Virus record (IMG/VR): IMGVR_UViG_3300029797_000018
Span: 1-25,102 of that record
Reading direction: 5' to 3' (one strand)
Length of the DNA: 25,102 nucleotides
Source of the DNA: a virus
The notes under the pieces are model-generated. The model worked only from the letters and a program-made list of their open reading frames with translations, made no database searches and was not told the DNA's origin. Every line of letters begins with the position of its first letter. The stretch's first letter is position 1. The translations under genes were made by a program, and so were the position numbers. Shown piece after piece: positions 20,993-25,102 of this stretch.

Positions 20993-21086
20993 GTTCGGTA
21001 AAACTATATATGGTGGCCACCATATATAGATGATGTTCGAGTGAACGTGGTTAAAATGGGTGTTCGACTCACTCTTACCGAGCCCA
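20993..21086 (+). ncRNA. non-canonical tRNA-like RNA with His-type ends and a 26-bp palindrome
   Basis: The ends are those of a tRNA: G-1 plus TTCGGTA pairs with TACCGAG plus C73, then CCA, the extra G-1:C73 pair typical of tRNA-His. A T arm GGGTG-TTCGACT-CACTC (21058-21074) is present. The D and anticodon arms are replaced by a perfect 13+13 palindrome (21004-21029) and an ATGTTC-GAGT-GAACGT hairpin (21033-21048). No anticodon loop can be identified. A normal tRNA-His lies at 24540. It may be a decayed tRNA, an insertion, or a tRNA mimic. Confidence 0.6.
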
Positions 21087-21114
21087 AATTTTAAATAATA
21101 CATATGAGGTTATA

Positions 21115-21381
21115 ATGGGAGACGAATTAACAAAAGTTGAACAGATTAAACAAATCAGAAACCAATATGGTGTTAGTCTCCATACTGCTAAGAAAATTTT
21201 TGAAAAAGAGGAATTAAGACATCGCATTAGTGAAATTGATTTGAATGATCATGAAAAAGTAAAAAGTGGTATAAATAGAAAAATAAAGACATTTTTGGGG
21301 CACGGGAATGCTTGGGGTGTTCACCTCCCTTGCACGGAGGATATCAGTAGGGTTCAAATCCCTAGTGCTCCAGTGTGTTGA
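21115..21381 (+). CDS. small helical protein whose frame runs through tRNA-Ala
   Basis: ATG 21115 has TGAGG 5 bases upstream. The first 60 residues look like a real helical protein (KVEQIKQIRNQYGVSLHTAKKIFEKEELRHR). The frame then continues through the whole of tRNA-Ala, without a stop, to TGA 21379. The last 27 residues therefore encode tRNA sequence and are unlikely to be an evolved protein end. The natural stop was probably lost, or the tRNA was inserted near it. No family is recognised. Confidence 0.5.
   Translation: MGDELTKVEQIKQIRNQYGVSLHTAKKIFEKEELRHRISEIDLNDHEKVKSGINRKIKTFLGHGNAWGVHLPCTEDISRVQIPSAPVC
21297..21372 (+). tRNA. tRNA-Ala (TGC)
   Basis: Acceptor GGGGCAC/GTGCTCC, D stem GAAT/GTTC, anticodon stem CCTCC/GGAGG with loop CTTGCAC, T arm TAGGG/CCCTA, A73. 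No CCA; pseudoknot copy 5 abuts it. The gene lies inside the open frame of the preceding gene. Confidence 0.88.
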
Positions 21382-21445
21382 GACAACTACCTTTACGTGG
21401 TAACACACATAAGTAATTATTTTTAATAATGAAACCAAAAGTTGT
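21373..21445 (+). ncRNA. tRNA-trailing pseudoknot element, copy 5
   Basis: A GTGTGTT pairs with A' AACACAC (21373-21379/21402-21408). B ACAACT pairs with B' AGTTGT (21383-21388/21440-21445). C is ACC-TTTACGT-GGT (21389-21401). D is ATTATT/AATAAT (21416-21430), then GAAACC. It starts on the base after the tRNA-Ala discriminator. Confidence 0.78.
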
Positions 21446-21463
21446 TAACTTGAATTAAAAAAA

Positions 21464-21536
21464 TAGAGAATTACAGTTGGAAAATACATCGTTTATTTGG
21501 AAAACTAAAAAATTTCCAACGCTTTTATCTCTTTTT
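21464..21536 (+). ncRNA. small hairpin RNA family, copy 1
   Basis: AGAGA (21465-21469) pairs with TCTCT (21528-21532) and GTTGGAAA (21476-21483) with TTTCCAAC (21513-21520). Between the stems are ATTACA on the left and GCTTTTA on the right; the apical part begins ATACATCG. The outer stem is followed by TTTT, so the element could act as its own terminator. Confidence 0.6.
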
Positions 21537-21570
21537 GAAAAAAAACTTTTAAAAAACGAAAAAAATATTG

Positions 21571-21576
21571 TATAAT
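21571..21576 (+). promoter_or_regulatory. promoter -10 TATAAT between the two hairpin RNAs
   Basis: TATTGTATAAT ends at 21576, about 10 bases before the second hairpin RNA, and would transcribe it directly. No clear -35. Confidence 0.5.
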
Positions 21577-21583
21577 GAATAAA

Positions 21584-21666
21584 TAAGAGAATTACAGTTA
21601 GAAAATACATCGAATAAACCATTAATTTATTTACCATGAAAGTTTCTAACGCTTTTATCTCTTTTT
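21584..21666 (+). ncRNA. small hairpin RNA family, copy 2
   Basis: AAGAGA pairs with TCTCTT (21585-21590/21658-21663) and GTTAGAAA with TTTCTAAC (21597-21604/21643-21650). Compared with copy 1, the G-C pair in the inner stem is A-T here, a compensatory change. GAATTACAG, ATACATCG and CGCTTTTATCTCTTTTTGAA are shared. A promoter lies just upstream. Confidence 0.62.
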
Positions 21667-21694
21667 GAAAAATAAAACAAGGAATATGATTAAA

Positions 21695-21829
21695 ATGAAT
21701 ACACTTAATAATAACACAATTTGTATTGAAAACAATGACAATATTATTGTGACTATTCATGATCATATTCTAAATCTCATTGATATGAATGATGAACGTA
21801 TGTTGGAACGTAATACCAACAATCTGTAA
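21695..21829 (+). CDS. 44-aa small acidic protein
   Basis: ATG 21695 follows AAGGA with 11 bases; in-frame ATG 21686 is too close to it. The product is Asn/Asp-rich with a helical end (DHILNLIDMNDERMLERN). It is unrecognised. Its N- and C-terminal style resembles the 45-aa gene at 19913, which also stands alone between RNA elements. Its stop codon overlaps one arm of a set of alternative hairpins. Confidence 0.5.
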   Translation: MNTLNNNTICIENNDNIIVTIHDHILNLIDMNDERMLERNTNNL

Positions 21830-21869
21830 GTGATATAAAAAAATCCCTTACAGCGTATTTGTAAGGGAT
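21824..21869. terminator. alternative hairpins; terminator for leftward transcripts
   Basis: ATCCCTTAC (21843-21851) pairs with GTAAGGGAT (21861-21869). On the minus strand this 9-bp stem is followed by seven T, a good leftward terminator. CTGTAAG (21824-21830) can pair instead with CTTACAG (21847-21853), an exclusive alternative on the plus strand. Confidence 0.5.
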
Positions 21870-21941
21870 AAAAACACATCAAGTAACATCCTTTTTTAGA
21901 ATCCCTCAACAAATACATTTTTGAAAATTAAAATAATTTTT

Positions 21942-22016
21942 GTCCCGCTCGTCTAGTGATTAGGACATCGGACTTTCGATCCGACAACAAGGGTTTGATT
22001 CCCTTGCGGGATACCA
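21942..22016 (+). tRNA. tRNA-Glu (TTC)
   Basis: Acceptor GTCCCGC/GCGGGAT (G-T end pair), anticodon stem TCGGA/TCCGA with loop CTTTCGA, T stem AAGGG/CCCTT with loop TTTGATT, A73 and CCA. The CGTCTAGTG D region is typical of Glu tRNA. Confidence 0.93.
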
Positions 22017-22032
22017 TTTTTTCATTCCTTTA

Positions 22033-22096
22033 TATAATGTTAGTATAAAGAGTTGAAAATACATAGACAAGAGTTCAATTCTCTTATGGAACTCCA
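22033..22096 (+). pseudogene. promoter and truncated tRNA-like remnant
   Basis: TATAAT (22033-22038) precedes GAGTT (22050-22054), which pairs with AACTC (22090-22094). A full T arm AAGAG-TTCAATT-CTCTT (22069-22085) and a final CA follow. D and anticodon arms are absent. The 5' part TTGAAAATACAT resembles the hairpin RNA family core. It is a decayed tRNA or a minimal tRNA-like RNA. Confidence 0.45.
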
Positions 22097-22136
22097 TTTT
22101 TATTGTTTTTTTGACCTTTTGATTAAACATATATGT

Positions 22137-22142
22137 AAAATA
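22137..22142 (+). promoter_or_regulatory. promoter-like ATGTAAAATATAG
   Basis: TAAAAT preceded by TATG lies about 40 bases before the homing endonuclease gene and matches the TGTAAAAT group of the left half of the window. TTGACC upstream at 22111 is a possible -35, with a spacer slightly too long. Confidence 0.4.
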
Positions 22143-22182
22143 TAGAATGCGTTAACTTTTTCTATAAAGGAAAGGATATGAA

Positions 22183-23007
22183 ATGAAAATATGTTTATAT
22201 TGTAAAAAAGATATTACATATAAAACGGATAAAAGAGCTAAGTTTTGTAATAGTTCTTGTGCTGCAAAATACAATAATCCAAAAAGAAAGCACTCAAATG
22301 AAACAAAACAAAAAATAAGTGATGCGGCCATCAAAAACGATGCAGCAAAAAATTTTAGAAATAGTTTGAATAAGGGAGGGTTAAAACAGTGTTCTGTATA
22401 TTTCAAAAAGTGTAAAGTTTGTGGTTTATTATTTACAGCATCTTCAAAAATAAAAAATAGAAAATGTTGTTCTAAAAAATGTATTAAAATTCAAAGTGGT
22501 GGTTATAGAGAAGGATCTGGTAGATCCCATAGTGGATATTTTAGAGGAATTTTTTGTGGTTCTACTTATGAATTAGTTTGGGTGATTTATAGATTAGATC
22601 ACAATTTGATTGTAAAAAGATTTGAAGGATTTTTAACAGATGGTAAAATTAAATATTATCCGGATTTCTTAATAGAGAATAAAATTATAGAAATAAAAGG
22701 TTATCACACTAAATCGGTTGATAAAAAAACAAAATTGGCAATTGATAGTGGATATGAAATAGAATTAAAATATAAAAAAGATTTAAAGACAGAATTTGAT
22801 TGGGTAAATAATAATTACACTTTTGATCATATTAAAGAATTATATGATGATTATAAACCAACATATACTTATAAATGTGATTTCTGTGGTGAAGTGTTTA
22901 ATACTGAAAAAGAAAGAAAAACAAAATCTAAATTTTGTTCTCAAAGTTGTGCTGGAAAAGGACATACTGGCGGTAACAAAAAAGGTATTAACCAGTATAC
23001 AAAGTAG
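22183..23007 (+). CDS. zinc-finger homing endonuclease of the PD-(D/E)XK type
   Basis: A selfish DNA endonuclease. There are three four-cysteine zinc-binding modules: C4/C7/C22/C26, C77/C80/C96/C100 and C232/C235/C252/C256. Between the first two is a basic HSNETKQKISDAAI helix of the NUMOD3 type. The nuclease domain has GSGRSHSGYFRGIFCGSTYE (111-130), LVWVIYRLDH, and the active site YYPDF (158-162) with E170-I-K172. This layout is that of free-standing phage homing endonucleases, which cut phage lacking the gene and convert the site. AAAGGA lies 6 bases before ATG 22183. All motifs look intact, unlike the decayed relative at 18220. It sits between tRNA genes, a common target region. Confidence 0.8.
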   Translation: MKICLYCKKDITYKTDKRAKFCNSSCAAKYNNPKRKHSNETKQKISDAAIKNDAAKNFRNSLNKGGLKQCSVYFKKCKVCGLLFTASSKIKNRKCCSKKCIKIQSGGYREGSGRSHSGYFRGIFCGSTYELVWVIYRLDHNLIVKRFEGFLTDGKIKYYPDFLIENKIIEIKGYHTKSVDKKTKLAIDSGYEIELKYKKDLKTEFDWVNNNYTFDHIKELYDDYKPTYTYKCDFCGEVFNTEKERKTKSKFCSQSCAGKGHTGGNKKGINQYTK

Positions 23008-23017
23008 CATAAATTTT

Positions 23018-23093
23018 CGATCCGTATCTCAGTTGGTAGAGAGCACGACTGATAATCGTGAGGTCGGTGGTTCAAACCCACCCGGATCGACCA
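23018..23093 (+). tRNA. tRNA-Ile (GAT)
   Basis: Acceptor CGATCCG/CGGATCG, D stem TCTC/GAGA, anticodon stem CACGA/TCGTG with loop CTGATAA, T stem GGTGG/CCACC, A73 and CCA. Confidence 0.94.
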
Positions 23094-23099
23094 TAATAA

Positions 23100-23172
23100 T
23101 GGCATCTAGCAATAATGGCATTGCGTCAGCCTGTTAAGCTGAAGGGACTGGGTTCGATCCCCAGGGTGCCAG
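23100..23172 (+). tRNA. tRNA-Asn (GTT)
   Basis: Acceptor TGGCATC/GGTGCCA, D stem GCAA/TTGC, anticodon stem TCAGC/GCTGA with loop CTGTTAA, T stem CTGGG/CCCAG, G73. No CCA; pseudoknot copy 6 abuts it. Confidence 0.93.
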
Positions 23173-23245
23173 CGCTCATCAAACTAATTGCCTCCACGTG
23201 GCGTTGAGTGGTAATTATCCTTTAAAGGATAAGCTAAATATTAGT
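23173..23245 (+). ncRNA. tRNA-trailing pseudoknot element, copy 6
   Basis: A CGCTCA pairs with A' TGAGTG (23173-23178/23205-23210, one G-T). B ACTAAT pairs with B' ATTAGT (23183-23188/23240-23245). C is GCC-TCCACGT-GGC (23190-23202), a paired change from ACC/GGT. D is TTATCCTT/AAGGATAA (23215-23232). The usual GAAACT reads GCTAAA here. It is the most divergent complete copy. Confidence 0.72.
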
Positions 23246-23268
23246 AAATTAATTTTTGAAAAAAATTC

Positions 23269-23346
23269 GGCCATGTAACTCAGTTGGTTCAGAGTGCTAC
23301 CCTGTCAAGGTAGAAGCCGTCGGTTCAAGCCCGATCATGGCCGCCA
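23269..23346 (+). tRNA. tRNA-Asp (GTC)
   Basis: Acceptor GGCCATG/CATGGCC, D stem ACTC/GAGT, anticodon stem CTACC/GGTAG with loop CTGTCAA, T stem GTCGG/CCGAT, G73 and CCA. Confidence 0.95.
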
Positions 23347-23350
23347 TAAT

Positions 23351-23896
23351 TTATTGTTTTATAATGGAAATTTGAGAATATTTTGCACTTTTGATATTCT
23401 TAGTTATGGTGTTTATTTTAACAGATATCATCATATCATTAGCAATATCAGAAACAAATGATTTAAGACTGTCAACATTATAACCTTTTTGAAATGTACC
23501 TCTATTGGTTTTAAAACCATCATTAAATTTGGTCCATTTTTCATTTCCTGCTTTATTTATTTCATTAGCAGTTCTGGTTGTAATATAAGCAGTACCATTT
23601 GTTTTTAGTAATTTGATAATCTGTTTAACTACATTTATACGCTCTTGTAAATCACTAATTACATTAATAACATAGTTACAAATGATTGTATCATAACCAG
23701 ATTTAAAATTACAATGTGGATGATAATATTTATCATATCCGTCGACCATAATACCTTTGGATAATAAGAAGTCAAGGTCTTTACCTTTACCACATCCAAA
23801 ATCAAGAATTGTACCAATAAGAAGACTTTTTTGATATAGTTCTCTTGTAGGAGCTGAAACTTTTTTTCTTGATATTGCAGTTTTTTCAGAATTCAA
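23351..23896 (-). CDS. class I SAM-dependent methyltransferase
   Basis: Motif I ILDFGCGKGKDLDFL (30-44) is the SAM-binding glycine loop. VDGYDKYYH (51-59) carries the acidic end of strand 2, and YDTIICNYVINVI (68-80) is the motif IV region. The later helix ERINVVKQIIKLLKTNGTAYITT matches the usual strand-5 region. The length of 181 residues is that of a bare Rossmann methyltransferase with a short C-terminal extension. The substrate cannot be read. It is read leftward between rightward tRNAs; AAAGGAAAC lies upstream of ATG 23896. The location invites a tRNA-modifying role, but a DNA or small-molecule target is equally possible. Its end is 5 bases from tRNA-Asp. Confidence 0.78.
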   Translation of the reverse strand: MNSEKTAISRKKVSAPTRELYQKSLLIGTILDFGCGKGKDLDFLLSKGIMVDGYDKYYHPHCNFKSGYDTIICNYVINVISDLQERINVVKQIIKLLKTNGTAYITTRTANEINKAGNEKWTKFNDGFKTNRGTFQKGYNVDSLKSFVSDIANDMMISVKINTITKNIKSAKYSQISIIKQ

Positions 23897-23917
23897 TGTT
23901 TTTGTTTCCTTTTTTAA

Positions 23918-23944
23918 TTGATTTTACAAAAAATATGGTATAAT
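23918..23944 (+). promoter_or_regulatory. promoter TTGATT-15-TGG-TATAAT
   Basis: TTGATT (23918-23923), a short 15-base spacer, an extended -10 TGG and TATAAT (23939-23944). It drives the 77-aa gene and probably the following tRNAs. Confidence 0.6.
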
Positions 23945-24000
23945 AATTAAAAGATTAAATGTAACACAAACTTAATATAAATTTAAAATAAGGAAAAAAA

Positions 24001-24234
24001 ATGGAAAGAACAATTGTAAATTTGGGTGGTTATGGTGATTTTGATATGCCTTATGTAAATTCTACTTGGATGTCTCCAGATGGAATGGACCCCGAAGATG
24101 CAAAAGAGATTATTCAGAAAGTAGAACATGATAATTCAAATACAGATAGACTTGATAAAGCTGTTAAACAGTTGAAGCAAGCTGGATTTGTAAAAGTCCA
24201 AAGTATGGAGTGTTTGGTTGGTGGAAATCTTTAA
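24001..24234 (+). CDS. hypothetical small protein, 77 aa
   Basis: I do not recognise this gene. ATG 24001 follows AAGGA with a promoter 57 bases upstream. The N-terminus MERTIVNLGGYGDFDMPYVN is Gly-rich, followed by DGMDPEDAKEIIQK and a basic/acidic helix (TDRLDKAVKQLKQAGF). It is soluble. It is the first gene of a transcript that continues into tRNA-like RNAs. Confidence 0.65.
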   Translation: MERTIVNLGGYGDFDMPYVNSTWMSPDGMDPEDAKEIIQKVEHDNSNTDRLDKAVKQLKQAGFVKVQSMECLVGGNL

Positions 24235-24241
24235 CAAATAA

Positions 24242-24339
24242 TGTCCTGAACGTCCAATGAGAGGTTGTGCTCTCGGGCAGGAAGACTCTCACAACAGAGT
24301 CGAGGTTTATGGGAGGTTCGAACCCTCCCAGGACAACCA
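24242..24339 (+). ncRNA. tRNA-like RNA with complementary (kissing) hairpin loops
   Basis: Acceptor TGTCCTG/CAGGACA, T arm GGAGG-TTCGAAC-CCTCC, A73 and CCA are as in a tRNA. The D position carries GAGAG-GTTGTG-CTCTC (24259-24274), extended by GTCC/GGGC. The anticodon position carries GACTCT-CACAAC-AGAGTC (24284-24301). The six-base loops GTTGTG and CACAAC are perfect complements. No ordinary 7-base anticodon loop exists; opening one stem pair would expose CAC (Val). A tRNA mimic with a kissing-loop core fits better than a decoding tRNA. Confidence 0.6.
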
Positions 24340-24348
24340 ACAATATAT

Positions 24349-24426
24349 GCCAGTGTAGCTCAGTTGGTTTAGAGCGCTGCTCTCATAAGGCAGAGGTCAT
24401 AGGTTCAATTCCTATCACTGGTACCA
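24349..24426 (+). tRNA. tRNA with anticodon CAT (elongator Met or Ile2)
   Basis: Acceptor GCCAGTG/CACTGGT (G-T end), D stem GCTC/GAGC, anticodon stem CTGCT/GGCAG with loop CTCATAA, T stem ATAGG/CCTAT, A73 and CCA. The paired acceptor end and A37 fit an elongator Met or lysidine-type Ile tRNA. Confidence 0.92.
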
Positions 24427-24539
24427 TTTTTAAGTTAGTAAGGGTACTTGTAGAAAGTAGACTTGTATTTATTAAAAAATTTTTGTAGGAACAGTCATAC
24501 CTAAAAGTGGTATGTGGATTGAAACAGTTTAAATTATAT
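24427..24539 (+). other. intergenic gap with one small hairpin
   Basis: CATACC (24496-24501) pairs with GGTATG (24509-24514), followed by GATTGAAACAG. AGTAG and ACTTGT occur twice upstream. No gene, promoter or tRNA is recognised. Confidence 0.3.
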
Positions 24540-24617
24540 GGTGTGGGTAGGCAAAATGGCTAAGCCGCGGGATTGTGGCTCCCGTGATTGCGAGTTCAAA
24601 CCTCGTCCCTCACCCCA
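24540..24617 (+). tRNA. tRNA-His (GTG)
   Basis: G-1 (24540) opposite C73 is the His-specific extra pair. Acceptor GTGTGGG/CCCTCAC has one T-T mismatch. Anticodon stem CGGGA/TCCCG has loop TTGTGGC; T stem GCGAG/CTCGT; encoded CCA. Confidence 0.92.
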
Positions 24618-24704
24618 GGAACGAATGTAATTCACCTTTTCGTGGTGTCAACTATAAGTAATCTTTTTTTTAATACTAAGAGAGATGAAACTAAGAAATT
24701 ACAT
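24618..24704 (+). ncRNA. tRNA-trailing pseudoknot element, copy 7 (incomplete)
   Basis: B ATGTAATT pairs with B' AATTACAT (24625-24632/24697-24704). C is ACC-TTTTCGT-GGT (24634-24646). D is ATCTTT/AGAGAT (24661-24666/24681-24686, one G-T), then GAAACT. Spacer TATAAGTA is kept. Stem A cannot be found (no partner for GTCAAC), so this copy may be damaged. It ends 5 bases before tRNA-Val. Confidence 0.65.
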
Positions 24705-24709
24705 GATAA

Positions 24710-24785
24710 AGTCCGATAACTCAGTTGGTAGAGTACAACTTTTACAAGGTTGGAGTCATGGGTTCAAGTCCCTTTCGGACTACCA
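24710..24785 (+). tRNA. tRNA-Val (TAC)
   Basis: Acceptor AGTCCGA/TCGGACT, D stem ACTC/GAGT, anticodon stem CAACT/GGTTG with loop TTTACAA, T arm ATGGG/CCCTT with one mismatch, A73 and CCA. Confidence 0.92.
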
Positions 24786-24801
24786 TTTAAAAATAAAAAA
24801 T

Positions 24802-24886
24802 GCCCGCATGGTGAAATTGGTATACGCGGTGGTTTCAAACGCCATTTCCGAAAGGAGTGAAGGTTCAAGTCCTTCTGCGGGCACCA
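24802..24886 (+). tRNA. tRNA-Leu (CAA)
   Basis: Acceptor GCCCGCA/TGCGGGC, anticodon stem GTGGT/GCCAT with loop TTCAAAC, long variable arm (TTCCGAAAGGAG) as expected for Leu, T stem GAAGG/CCTTC, A73 and CCA. Confidence 0.94.
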
Positions 24887-24905
24887 TTAAAAAATATAAA
24901 TAAAT

Positions 24906-24992
24906 GCGCTGGTGGTGGAATGGAAGACACGGCGGGTTTAGACCCCGTTGCCTGTAATGGGCGTGAGAGTTCAACTCTCTCCTAGCGCACCA
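24906..24992 (+). tRNA. tRNA-Leu (TAG)
   Basis: Acceptor GCGCTGG/CTAGCGC, anticodon stem GCGGG/CCCGT with loop TTTAGAC, long variable arm, T stem GAGAG/CTCTC, A73 and CCA. TATAAATA, a T4-late-type core, lies 11 bases upstream. Confidence 0.94.
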
Positions 24993-25004
24993 TTAAAAAA
25001 ATAA

Positions 25005-25081
25005 GCGTCAGTAACTCAGTTGGATAGAGAGTTTGACTACGAATCAAACAGTCGAGGGTTCGAATCCTTCCTGGCGTGCCA
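25005..25081 (+). tRNA. tRNA-Arg (ACG)
   Basis: Acceptor GCGTCAG/CTGGCGT, D stem CTC/GAG, anticodon stem TTTGA/TCAAA with loop CTACGAA, T stem GAGGG/CCTTC, G73 and CCA. The first anticodon base A would normally be edited to inosine by the host deaminase. Confidence 0.93.
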
Positions 25082-25102
25082 AAAATAAATAATGAAACAT
25101 AA

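Noticed and set aside
24514-24530. GATTGAAACAG resembling the end of a CRISPR repeat
   Set aside because: It occurs once; there are no regularly spaced repeats or cas genes.
17298-25000. Open frames that read across tRNA genes on both strands (for example 24267-24488, 24685-24903, 20903-21103)
   Set aside because: Their sequence is explained by tRNAs and pseudoknot elements, and they lack ribosome sites.

Overview
The window looks like a segment of a large, very AT-rich, tailed-phage genome of broadly T4-like (myovirus) type. The evidence is a T4 gp32-like single-stranded DNA-binding protein, a relic-like family B DNA polymerase core, densely packed small genes of unknown function with AAAGGA-type ribosome sites, two homing endonuclease genes, and a large tRNA cluster. 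No ribosomal, metabolic or other cellular housekeeping operon is present. The host cannot be named from the sequence.

Layout. 1-4.7 kb: rightward small genes, including a phosphoribosyltransferase, an NMN-adenylyltransferase-like protein, a winged-helix/coiled-coil protein and a possible tail protein. 4.7-6.6 kb: a gp32-like operon with a hairpin-rich leader. 6.6-7.25 kb: one lone leftward gene. 7.4-10.7 kb: further small genes ending in a P-loop kinase. 10.8-14.9 kb: three larger genes encoding a degenerate PolB fingers/palm protein, a pol-beta-fold nucleotidyltransferase and a 601-residue protein with a PD-(D/E)XK-like signature.

14.9-16.5 kb has no convincing gene but is packed with hairpins. 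Its core (about 15275-16228) has a promoter, a terminator, many GNRA-capped stems, internal repeats, a possible pseudoknot and an embedded tRNA-like domain. It has the size and setting of the giant ornate phage RNAs (GOLLD/ROOL class).

16.9-25.1 kb is a tRNA cluster with 19 canonical tRNAs: three CAU, Ser-TGA, Tyr-GTA, Cys-GCA, Phe-GAA, Lys-TTT, Pro-TGG, Ala-TGC, Glu-TTC, Ile-GAT, Asn-GTT, Asp-GTC, His-GTG, Val-TAC, Leu-CAA, Leu-TAG and Arg-ACG. There are also several non-canonical tRNA-like RNAs, small genes and selfish nucleases.

The most notable signal is a roughly 70-nt element present seven times, always just 3' of a tRNA. Its stems change sequence between copies while keeping their pairing, and they interlock as a pseudoknot. 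The tRNAs it directly abuts lack an encoded CCA; all the others have one. A second, three-member family of small hairpin RNAs also shows compensatory changes. Together the right part of the window reads as a phage RNA island: tRNAs to support translation of the AT-rich genome, processing or stability elements between them, and large structured RNAs. All functional statements are read from sequence alone, with no database search.
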